This document shows positions 7,209-12,905 of a DNA stretch of 17,573 nucleotides, in pieces. The position numbers and the translations under genes were made by a program. The notes under the pieces were generated by a model. The model was not told the origin of the DNA. It was given only the letters and a program-made list of their open reading frames with translations, and ran no database searches. The stretch comes from Victivallales bacterium (GTDB lineage: Bacteria > Verrucomicrobiota > Lentisphaeria > Oligosphaerales > Oligosphaeraceae). The stretch covers positions 1 through 17,573 of the forward strand of contig JAGCSE010000325.1 in assembly GCA_017964325.1 (NCBI GenBank), written 5' to 3'. Numbering within the stretch: the stretch's first letter is position 1; each line of letters begins with the position of its first letter.

Positions 7209-7236
7209 CTCACGTCTCATGTCTCACGTCTCACGT
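7209..7236 (+). repeat. Tandem heptamer array CTCAYGT x4
   Basis: Heptamers CTCACGT, CTCATGT, CTCACGT and CTCACGT follow directly on the octamer array. The 14-nt pair CTCATGTCTCACGT (7216-7229) is repeated exactly at 6699-6712 on the other side of the tRNA, where it lies inside a TCTCATG/CATGAGA inverted repeat (6698-6704 and 6715-6721). Confidence 0.8.
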
Positions 7237-7254
7237 CCTCCCCCCAGTAGAAGG

Positions 7255-7277
7255 GCGCAATGGCGTCGCCATCGCGC
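7255..7277. repeat. Imperfect inverted repeat
   Basis: GCGC-A-ATGGC (7255-7264) pairs with GCCAT-C-GCGC (7268-7277) around a 3-nt loop, with one mismatch (A/C). There is no T run after it and no adjacent gene end, so its role is unclear. Confidence 0.5.
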
Positions 7278-7328
7278 AATTTGACATGAGATGACAAGAC
7301 ATGGAAGGAAAAGATTGCATGATGATTA

Positions 7329-7404
7329 TTTGGCTGCGGCTTGACCACTCCATGCCTTTCGTGGTTCCTAATCAACAATTTGGTTGCGGCCTGGCCGCTC
7401 CATG
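7329..7404 (+). repeat. Pair of 26-bp direct repeats, 50-bp period, upstream of capF
   Basis: The 26-mer starting TTTGGCTGCGG at 7329-7354 recurs at 7379-7404 with 22 of 26 positions identical; both end CTCCATG. All four differences are transitions. The second copy ends 8 nt before the predicted capF -35 box. Confidence 0.75.
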
Positions 7405-7411
7405 TACTATT

Positions 7412-7440
7412 TTGCCATTTCCGTTTCCTTATGCTACATT
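7412..7440 (+). promoter_or_regulatory. Likely capFG promoter
   Basis: TTGCCA (7412-7417) and TACATT (7435-7440) are 17 nt apart, giving a leader of about 50 nt before the capF ATG. The match is moderate (5 of 6 and 4 of 6). A TATAAA at 7443-7448 is an alternative -10 without a good -35. Confidence 0.45.
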
Positions 7441-7495
7441 AATATAAAGGAATAAAACAAACTGATTGTCATGTTTTCGACCAAAAGGAGAAAGA

Positions 7496-8689
7496 ATGAA
7501 AATACTCGTCACTGGAGCCAAAGGTTTTGTAGGACGAAATTTATGCGCGGCATTGGAAGAAATCCGCATCGGCCATGACAAACGGCAGGACCATGAGCTG
7601 CCAGGCGGCGTGGAAGCCGTTTTCGCGTATGACGTCGATAATTCACCAGAAGAATTGGACGCCTGGTGCGCACAATGCGATTTCGTCGCAAATCTGGCAG
7701 GCGTGAACCGCCCAAAGGATGCCACGGAATTCATGAAAGGTAATTTCGGTTTCGCATCCACCCTGCTCGACACGCTGAAAAAGCATGGCAACAAATGCCC
7801 TGTCATGCTCTCCAGCTCCACACAAGCCACTTTGCAAGGCCGTTTCGCAGGCAGTGAATACGGCAAAAGCAAAGCCGCAGGTGAAAATCTTTTCTTTGAC
7901 TACGGTCGTGAAACGGGAGCAAAGACGTTCGTCTATCGTTTCCCAAATGTCTTCGGCAAATGGTGCCGCCCAAACTACAATTCCGCCATCGCAACATTCT
8001 GCCACAACGTCGCCAACGGCCTCCCCATACAGGTCAATGACCCAACCGTCCAAATGACGCTCGTCTATATCGACGATGTCGTCGAAGAACTCATCCAGGC
8101 CATGCGTGGCAATGCAAATTGTTTGGATACAGGCTTCTGCGCCGTTCCCGTCACGCACGACTGCACGCTCGGCTGGCTCGCGGAAACCATCCAGAGCTTC
8201 CCAGCCCTCCGTCAGACGCTGGAAGTGCCCGAACTCGCCAATCCACTTGTCAAGAAGCTCTATTCCACATGGTTAAGCTATCTTCCGCCAGAATCGTTCA
8301 TCTATGACGTCCCCATGAACGTCGATCCACGCGGCAGTTTCACAGAAATCATCCGCACCTGCGACCGCGGCCAATTCTCCGTCAATATTTCCAAGCCAGG
8401 CATCACCAAAGGCCAGCATTGGCATCACACGAAGAACGAGAAATTCGTCGTCGTCCACGGCACGGGCCTCATCCAACTGCGCCGCATCGGCAAACAACCT
8501 GACGGCACGGATTTCCCTGTCGTGGAATTCCATGTTTCAGGCGACAAGATACAAGTCGTTGAGATGATTCCAGGCTATACCCACAACATCATTAATCTCT
8601 CTGATACGGAAGACCTTGTGACATTCATGTGGGCCAACGAAGCCTTCGATAAGAACAAGCCAGACACGTTCTTCCAGCCCGTCAAATAA
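7496..8689 (+). CDS. capF: CapF-like UDP-2-acetamido-2,6-dideoxy-hexulose reductase (SDR plus cupin)
   Basis: The 397-residue protein has the two-domain plan of CapF/WbjC. An N-terminal extended SDR domain carries the NAD(P)-binding GAKGFVGRNL (7-16) and the catalytic Y122-x3-K126 (EYGKSK). A C-terminal cupin domain (about 270-390) carries GQHWHHTKNEKF (306-317; His308, His310, His311 and Glu315 as likely metal ligands) and PGYTHNIINL (His363). In UDP-L-FucNAc synthesis the cupin domain epimerises and the SDR domain reduces the C4 keto group. The product feeds CapG, encoded 32 nt downstream. The start at 7496 has AAGGAG 5 nt ahead; an upstream in-frame ATG at 7466 lacks one. CapE, the 4,6-dehydratase/5-epimerase that makes its substrate, is not in the window and must be elsewhere. 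Cytoplasmic; used for capsule or O-antigen. Confidence 0.92.
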   Translation: MKILVTGAKGFVGRNLCAALEEIRIGHDKRQDHELPGGVEAVFAYDVDNSPEELDAWCAQCDFVANLAGVNRPKDATEFMKGNFGFASTLLDTLKKHGNKCPVMLSSSTQATLQGRFAGSEYGKSKAAGENLFFDYGRETGAKTFVYRFPNVFGKWCRPNYNSAIATFCHNVANGLPIQVNDPTVQMTLVYIDDVVEELIQAMRGNANCLDTGFCAVPVTHDCTLGWLAETIQSFPALRQTLEVPELANPLVKKLYSTWLSYLPPESFIYDVPMNVDPRGSFTEIIRTCDRGQFSVNISKPGITKGQHWHHTKNEKFVVVHGTGLIQLRRIGKQPDGTDFPVVEFHVSGDKIQVVEMIPGYTHNIINLSDTEDLVTFMWANEAFDKNKPDTFFQPVK

Positions 8690-8721
8690 CCATATAAATT
8701 ATAAATAATAATTAAGACACC

Positions 8722-9888
8722 ATGGACTACTACTCATTCAAAAACAACGGAAAGCTGAAGCTGCTGATCATCGTCGGCACACGCCCTGAAATCATCCGCC
8801 TGTCCGCCGTCATCACAAAATGCCGTCAGTACTTTGACGTCATCCTTGCCCATACAGGGCAGAACTACGACTACAATCTCAACGGCATTTTCTTCCGCGA
8901 CCTCAAGCTGGCAGAGCCGGAAGTCTATCTGAACGCCGTCGGCGCCGACCTCGGCGAAACCATGGGCAATATCATCGCCAAGTCCTATCAGTTGATGGTC
9001 GCCGTCAAGCCTGACGCCGTTCTCGTACTCGGCGACACGAACTCCTGCCTCTCCGTCATCGGCGCCAAACGCCTCCATATTCCAATCTTCCACATGGAAG
9101 CGGGCAACCGTTGCAAAGACGAATGCCTCCCAGAAGAAACCAACCGCCGCATTGTCGATATCATTTCCGATGTCAATCTCGCCTATTCCGAACACGCCCG
9201 CCGCTATCTGGCGGACTGTGGCCTCCCGAAGGAACGCACCTACGTCACAGGCTCCCCCATGGCGGAAGTCCTCCATGCCAATCTTGCTGAAATCGAAGCA
9301 TCGGATATCCATCAACGCCTTGGTCTTGAAAAAGGCAAGTACTTGCTGCTCAGCGCACACCGTGAAGAAAACATCGACACGGAAGCCAATTTCAATTCGC
9401 TCTTTACAGCCATAAACGACTTGGCGGCGAAATACGACCTTCCCATCCTCTACTCCTGCCATCCTCGTTCACGCAAACGCTTGGAAAGCAGCGGCTTCAA
9501 GCTTGACCACCGTGTCATCCAGCATGAACCGCTCGGTTTCCATGACTACAACTGTCTCCAAATTAATGCTTTCGCAGTCATTTCAGACAGCGGGACGCTT
9601 CCAGAGGAATCCTCCTTTTTCATGTCCGTCGGCCATCCTTTCCCAGCCGTCTGCATCCGTACCAGCACGGAACGTCCCGAAGCGTTGGACAAGGCCTGTT
9701 TCGTTCTCGCGGGAATCGACAGCAATTCGCTTCTGCAAGCCGTTGGCACCGCTGTGGAACTAGTTCAGAACAAAGACTACGGCACCCCTGTGCCCGACTA
9801 CCAGGATGAAAATGTCTCCACGAAAGTCGTCAAGCTGATCCAGTCCTACACAGGCGTCGTCAACAAGATGGTCTGGCGAAAATTCTGA
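8722..9888 (+). CDS. capG: CapG/WbjD-like UDP-N-acetyl-L-fucosamine synthase (2-epimerase)
   Basis: The 388-residue protein belongs to the UDP-GlcNAc 2-epimerase fold. It has VGTRPEIIRLSAV (18-30), LGDTNSCLS (103-111), HMEAGNRCKDECLPEE (124-139) with NRRI, SAHREENID (211-219), SDSGTLPEE (288-296) and RTSTERPE (313-320). The HMEAGNR and RTSTERPE forms fit the WbjD/FnlC/CapG subfamily, which converts UDP-N-acetyl-L-pneumosamine to UDP-N-acetyl-L-fucosamine, rather than WecB; co-location with capF supports this. It lies 32 nt after capF with a T/A-rich spacer and no clear Shine-Dalgarno ahead of the ATG, so translation may depend on reinitiation or the unstructured leader, a common situation in Bacteroidetes-like and PVC bacteria. 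A terminator follows at 9916. Confidence 0.9.
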   Translation: MDYYSFKNNGKLKLLIIVGTRPEIIRLSAVITKCRQYFDVILAHTGQNYDYNLNGIFFRDLKLAEPEVYLNAVGADLGETMGNIIAKSYQLMVAVKPDAVLVLGDTNSCLSVIGAKRLHIPIFHMEAGNRCKDECLPEETNRRIVDIISDVNLAYSEHARRYLADCGLPKERTYVTGSPMAEVLHANLAEIEASDIHQRLGLEKGKYLLLSAHREENIDTEANFNSLFTAINDLAAKYDLPILYSCHPRSRKRLESSGFKLDHRVIQHEPLGFHDYNCLQINAFAVISDSGTLPEESSFFMSVGHPFPAVCIRTSTERPEALDKACFVLAGIDSNSLLQAVGTAVELVQNKDYGTPVPDYQDENVSTKVVKLIQSYTGVVNKMVWRKF

Positions 9889-9915
9889 TTCAGTATCCTT
9901 TCAATCAACAATATT

Positions 9916-9963
9916 AAAAGGGGCTGTTGCGATACCATTTACGGTAAGCAACAGCCTTTTTTG
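9916..9963 (+). terminator. Intrinsic terminator after capG
   Basis: GGCTGTTGC (9922-9930) pairs perfectly with GCAACAGCC (9948-9956), an inner TACC/GGTA stem extends it, and AAAAGG upstream pairs with the following T run. Six T follow on the plus strand. The sequence AAAAGGGGCTGTTGC is nearly repeated at 11057-11071 on the far side of the KilA-N gene. Confidence 0.88.
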
Positions 9964-10101
9964 TGTTAGCACCCCATCACTGCATCTTTTTACCTTTATG
10001 CAAACACAAAGATGTTCCCATATCTTTTCAAGTTCAGGAATCATTCTAATCATTTCTCTTGTTTGATAGCTTGAAAAATAAATATTTTTTGTTGTTTTTT
10101 C

Positions 10102-10129
10102 TTGACATGACATAAAAACACACTAAAAT
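10102..10129 (+). promoter_or_regulatory. Strong promoter of the KilA-N gene
   Basis: TTGACA (10102-10107) and TAAAAT (10124-10129) are 16 nt apart, preceded by a T-rich tract (10084-10101). Transcription would start near 10137, leaving an 80-nt leader. The rest of the 328-nt gap between capG and this gene holds only the terminator at 9916 and the leader hairpin at 10149. Confidence 0.72.
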
Positions 10130-10148
10130 ATATGGCGAATATCATTTA

Positions 10149-10179
10149 GCAATATAAAAACAGTCTTATTTTATATTGC
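10149..10179 (+). promoter_or_regulatory. Leader hairpin / operator-like inverted repeat before the KilA-N gene
   Basis: GCAATATAAAA (10149-10159) and TTTTATATTGC (10169-10179) form a perfect 11-bp inverted repeat around a 9-nt loop. It lies between the predicted transcription start and the AAGGA ribosome site. As DNA it could be an operator; as RNA it would be an AT-rich hairpin. Confidence 0.55.
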
Positions 10180-10216
10180 CATTGAAACGCCAACTCATAA
10201 CAGAAGGAAAAACAAC

Positions 10217-11047
10217 ATGGCTAAAATCATCGTTGAAGAAACACCAATCACTATTCTGCGTGTCCATGAAGAAGATTACATTTCATTGACAGACATTGCA
10301 CGAAAGAAATCCGACGATCCAACAGGAGTCATAGGACATTGGATGCGCAACCGCAATACGATAGAATACCTTGGCGTATGGGAAACACTGTATAATCCCG
10401 ATTTTAAACCCACCGAATTCGGTGGGTTTAAAATGGAAGCAGGCCTCAACGCCTTCACGCTTTCGCCACAAAAATGGGTCACAAGCACCAATGCCATTGG
10501 AATCGTCGTCAAATCAGGGCGTTACGGTGGAACATACGCTCACAAAGACATCGCATTCAAGTTTGCCAGTTGGATATCAGTTGAATTTGAGCTGTATTTG
10601 TACAAAGAGTTCCAGCGTCTAAAGGCTGAAGAACAGAAGCAATTGGGTTGGAGCGCCAAACGGGAACTGGCTAAACTGAACTACCGCATCCATACGGATG
10701 CCATCAAACAGAATCTTGTTCCGCCAACTTTGGATGCCAAGCATGCGGCGATCATCTACGCCAACGAAGCTGACGTCCTAAACGTAGCCATGTTCGGCAT
10801 GACTGCCAAAGAATGGCGAGAAGCCAATCCTGAGGCAAAAGGCAACATTCGCGACAACGCCTGCATCAACGAACTAATCTGCCTTTCCAATCTTGAAAGC
10901 CTGAACGCCATGTTCATCAATGATGGCATCCCGCAGCCTGAACGTCTCCAAAAGCTGAACCAAGTAGCCATATCCCAAATGCTTGTGCTCAATGACATGA
11001 CAAACCGCAATCTACTGACAGATGAAACATCACCATCATTTGAATGA
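10217..11047 (+). CDS. KilA-N domain protein
   Basis: The 276-residue protein carries a full KilA-N domain (about residues 13-137): YISLTDIARKKSDDPTGVIGHWMRNR, the NPDF element (60-63), FTLSPQKWVTSTNAIGI (80-96), KSGRYGGTYAHKDIAFKFAS (99-118) and the helix ending EFELYLYKEFQRLK. The domain is a DNA-binding module of phage and large-DNA-virus origin. The C-terminal part (150-265) is the helical region that usually accompanies bacterial KilA-N proteins; its function is unknown. The ATG has AAGGA 8 nt ahead. It is monocistronic with its own strong promoter, a leader hairpin and flanking terminator-like hairpins, which suggests an independently acquired cassette. Codons 62-73 (DFKPTEFGGFKM) are built on a perfect 34-bp palindrome. 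Role, for example a phage-derived regulator or defence-linked factor, is not known. Confidence 0.9.
   Translation: MAKIIVEETPITILRVHEEDYISLTDIARKKSDDPTGVIGHWMRNRNTIEYLGVWETLYNPDFKPTEFGGFKMEAGLNAFTLSPQKWVTSTNAIGIVVKSGRYGGTYAHKDIAFKFASWISVEFELYLYKEFQRLKAEEQKQLGWSAKRELAKLNYRIHTDAIKQNLVPPTLDAKHAAIIYANEADVLNVAMFGMTAKEWREANPEAKGNIRDNACINELICLSNLESLNAMFINDGIPQPERLQKLNQVAISQMLVLNDMTNRNLLTDETSPSFE
10401..10434. repeat. Perfect 34-bp palindrome inside the KilA-N coding sequence
   Basis: The left arm ATTTTAAACCCACCGAA (10401-10417) is the exact reverse complement of the right arm (10418-10434), with no loop and the centre in an EcoRI-like GAATTC. It encodes FKPTEFGGFK in frame, and the opposite strand encodes the same peptide in one of its frames. 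Other KilA-N proteins have a short variable loop at this place, after NPDF. Confidence 0.95.
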
Positions 11048-11056
11048 ATAATATCA

Positions 11057-11097
11057 AAAAGGGGCTATTGCCAAACCACCATGGCAAGCAATGCCCC
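11057..11097. terminator. Bidirectional terminator between KilA-N gene and the FGE-like gene
   Basis: GGGGC-T-ATTGC (11061-11071) pairs with GCAAT-GCCCC (11088-11097) with one bulged T; an alternative TTGCCA/TGGCAA stem is inside. On the minus strand the hairpin is followed by TTTTT, so it serves the converging minus-strand operon best; on the plus strand only AATTT follows. The remaining bases to 11300 hold no gene or clear signal. Confidence 0.72.
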
Positions 11098-11300
11098 AAT
11101 TTCTGCATCTTTCGCCCCTTCTTGCCTCATGGCCAACATTGACAAGAGAGGAGAGTTTTACAACTAACTTTAGCCGTTGTCATCCATCACCTTATGTCAA
11201 GCTTACAATACATCATGCCTATCTCATTTCAACAGAACCTTGTCATCCAAACGATTAACATGCCTTTTCATTGCCAGCCAAAAGAGGGAAAAAGACATCA

Positions 11301-12086
11301 TCATAGAACTGGAACAATAGCCACACGGAAGCCCTGATAGGTGATGTCATCTACGGGATTGTAGCAATCGCGGCTGGCCGCCCGACATTCCACTGCACTG
11401 GCCGCCCATGAGCCACCACGCATTATATAGCACAAGCCTTTGGAACAGTACGGATCCACCACGCCATCTCTGTATGTATCTGTTATAACCTCAAGATCAT
11501 CATCACATTCGCAATTATCACGGCACCACTCCCACACATTGCCATGCATATCGTACAGTCCCCAGGCATTTGGCTGGTAACTTCCTACTTTCTTTGTCAT
11601 ATCGCTTTTATTAATTCTTCGCGGATGATGCGTGAGATCATTATAATCATATTTAGCTTTCATTTTATCGATACTATCTCCAAAATTATAAGCCGTCTTA
11701 GTACCAGCCCGACAAGCATACTCCCATTGTGCCTCCGTAGGAAGCGAAAACTCATAGCCGTCAGGAAGCAATTGACCGGCATTTCGCACCCTTTCCGTCA
11801 ATCGTTTGCAGAATGTCATCGCATCCTCCCATGGCACCCCCTCCAGTGGATATTTACCACCATCATCCCTAAATGATGGATTCTCGTTCATGATTGCGAT
11901 GTATTGTTCTTGTGTTACGGAATATTTTCCAATCCAAAAATCTTTTGACAGTGTCACTTTATGCAACTTTTCATTGTTTTTTCGCCCTGATTCGTCTTCG
12001 GGGCTTCCCATCATGAACGTCCCTGCGCAAATCCAGACAAGCTCCAATTTTATATCATCTGTCAAATTGAATATCAAATCATCCAT
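11301..12086 (-). CDS. Formylglycine-generating-enzyme-like (SUMF1/FGE-sulfatase domain) protein lacking one catalytic Cys
   Basis: The 261-residue protein is a single FGE-sulfatase domain (PF03781): FMMGSPEDESGR (24-35), KYSVTQEQY (54-62), the VPWEDAMTFCKRLTER region (84-99), LPTEAQWEYACRAGT (115-129), GLYDMHGNVWEWCRD (176-190), MRGGSW (222-227) and QGFRVA (251-256). True FGEs have two Cys in GGS-x-x-C-x4-C; here the first place is Ala229 and only Cys234 remains, so copper-dependent formylglycine synthesis is unlikely. The fold is also used as a ligand-binding (C-type-lectin-like) scaffold. There is no signal peptide. ATG at 12086 is preferred to GTG at 12095 because AAGGTGG stands 5 nt ahead. 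It is the last gene of the toxin-like operon, 18 nt after the CPCC gene. Confidence 0.85.
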   Translation of the reverse strand: MDDLIFNLTDDIKLELVWICAGTFMMGSPEDESGRKNNEKLHKVTLSKDFWIGKYSVTQEQYIAIMNENPSFRDDGGKYPLEGVPWEDAMTFCKRLTERVRNAGQLLPDGYEFSLPTEAQWEYACRAGTKTAYNFGDSIDKMKAKYDYNDLTHHPRRINKSDMTKKVGSYQPNAWGLYDMHGNVWEWCRDNCECDDDLEVITDTYRDGVVDPYCSKGLCYIMRGGSWAASAVECRAASRDCYNPVDDITYQGFRVAIVPVL

Positions 12087-12104
12087 CTTTTCCACCTTCT
12101 GTTC

Positions 12105-12317
12105 CTATTTCTTCTCTTTCTTCGCCTTCTGCTCCGCACGCCATTTGGCGCGAGCTTGCTTGAGGCTCAATTCGTTGGCGCCACCCTCAAAATCCGGGTC
12201 TTTGGATTGCGTCGGGTCGTCTTCCCAGCCGCAAACGTCGCAAATTTCATAGTCGCCGAGATGCTCGATGCGTTTCCGCCCACAGCATGGACATGCGTAT
12301 TTAGTTGCTCTAGCCAT
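12105..12317 (-). CDS. CPCC zinc-ribbon protein (Cys_rich_CPCC family), candidate immunity protein
   Basis: The 70-residue protein has C9-P-C11-C12-G, then YEIC26-x2-C29-GWEDD, then DPDFEGGANELSLKQAR, a full-length match to the Cys_rich_CPCC family (PF14206), followed by a Lys-rich tail. The two Cys pairs make a zinc ribbon. The function of the family is not established. Its start lies 2 nt behind the stop of the toxin-like gene, and its ribosome site (GGAGG) is formed by the last Arg codons (AGG AGG) of that gene, so the two are translationally linked in the order toxin then immunity. It is cytoplasmic, with no signal peptide. The immunity role is an inference from position, size and charge. 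Confidence 0.85.
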   Translation of the reverse strand: MARATKYACPCCGRKRIEHLGDYEICDVCGWEDDPTQSKDPDFEGGANELSLKQARAKWRAEQKAKKEKK

Positions 12318-12319
12318 AG

Positions 12320-12811
12320 TTATTGCCTCCTCCAGTAGTTGATTCCTGCATTCGGGCGGAACATCGTCTTCGGAAATCCTTCCGATGTCGTCACGCCAAA
12401 TGTATTGCTGGGCTGATGGTAGAATTTCTTATCGCCTGTTTCTTTATCGACTTTTGTCAGCGTCCCCTGCGGCGGTTTGCTGAAGAAATACAGGGCGGCA
12501 TCGCCGTATTCCTTCGCTGTCTTAAACTCTGGAAATTCCGCTTTGTGCTTCTCCCAATGACGTTCCAGATTGCTTTGATGCCAACGGATTTTCGGCACAA
12601 AATCGGCTGGTGCCTTCTGTAGGATTTTTGGATTGACGACAGTCGTCTTCTGGACTGGCGCAGCCTGCCCCGTTTTCGCGTTGATATTATGCTGGACACC
12701 GCTGCGATTCTGCACGCCGACATTCAACTGCTGCGCGCGTAATGTTGCCCACGGCGATACCATCAACAAACTCAACGCAATGAACGCCAATAACCTGTTT
12801 AACACTTTCAT
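12320..12811 (-). CDS. Sec-secreted small protein with BECR-fold (CdiA/EndoU-like) RNase toxin domain
   Basis: This 163-residue protein starts with a clear Sec signal peptide (basic NR, hydrophobic 7-19, probable cut after LRA at residue 26). A polar Asn/Gln/Val linker follows to about 72. The C-terminal domain (about 76-163) has the pattern HW-x2-HK-x-EF (H85, H89, K90), YGDAALYFFSKPPQGTLTK, GDKKFYHQPSNTFGV (126-140), GFPKTMFRPNAGINYW (145-160). This matches the barnase-EndoU-colicin-E5/D-RelE (BECR) nuclease type found at the C-termini of CdiA and other polymorphic toxins: His/Lys in helix 1, then G-x-Y...N-x-FGV, then T-x-F-P...YW. It is unusually small, with no long delivery region. AAGGAG precedes the ATG with 6 nt spacing. 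A non-toxic periplasmic RNase is an alternative. Confidence 0.7.
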   Translation of the reverse strand: MKVLNRLLAFIALSLLMVSPWATLRAQQLNVGVQNRSGVQHNINAKTGQAAPVQKTTVVNPKILQKAPADFVPKIRWHQSNLERHWEKHKAEFPEFKTAKEYGDAALYFFSKPPQGTLTKVDKETGDKKFYHQPSNTFGVTTSEGFPKTMFRPNAGINYWRRQ

Positions 12812-12905
12812 CTTTAGCTCCTTGTCTTGTTCACTTTTCCGCCAGCCGTTCCATCCGCTTGTCTTTTACTTTACACGCTTCCCATTATTTTCCCATCATG
12901 ACAGG

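Noticed and set aside
7169..7236. Possible CRISPR array
   Set aside because: Units of 7 and 8 nt are directly tandem with no spacers and there are no cas genes in the window.
8734..9462. 242-residue minus-strand open frame
   Set aside because: Antisense to capG; composition reflects the codon bias of the sense gene.
9901..10113. 70-residue minus-strand open frame between capG and the KilA-N gene
   Set aside because: It runs through the capG terminator hairpin and the KilA-N promoter and lacks a ribosome site and recognised motif.
6891..11300. Complete integrative element starting at the tRNA
   Set aside because: No integrase, excisionase, replication or conjugation gene is present and no distal copy of the tRNA end was found in the window.
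11301..11430. Variable region of a diversity-generating retroelement (FGE-fold proteins are common targets)
   Set aside because: No reverse transcriptase and no template repeat copy are seen in the window, and the region around GGSW...GFRVA is not enriched in the Asn (AAY) codons expected of a mutated repeat.
11301..12086. Active formylglycine-generating enzyme maturing sulfatases
   Set aside because: The first of the two catalytic cysteines is Ala229 and no sulfatase gene is in the window.
12105..12317. CPCC protein as antitoxin of a classical type II toxin-antitoxin pair
   Set aside because: The partner carries a Sec signal peptide and follows the toxin-first order, which fits secreted toxin/immunity better than an intracellular antitoxin.
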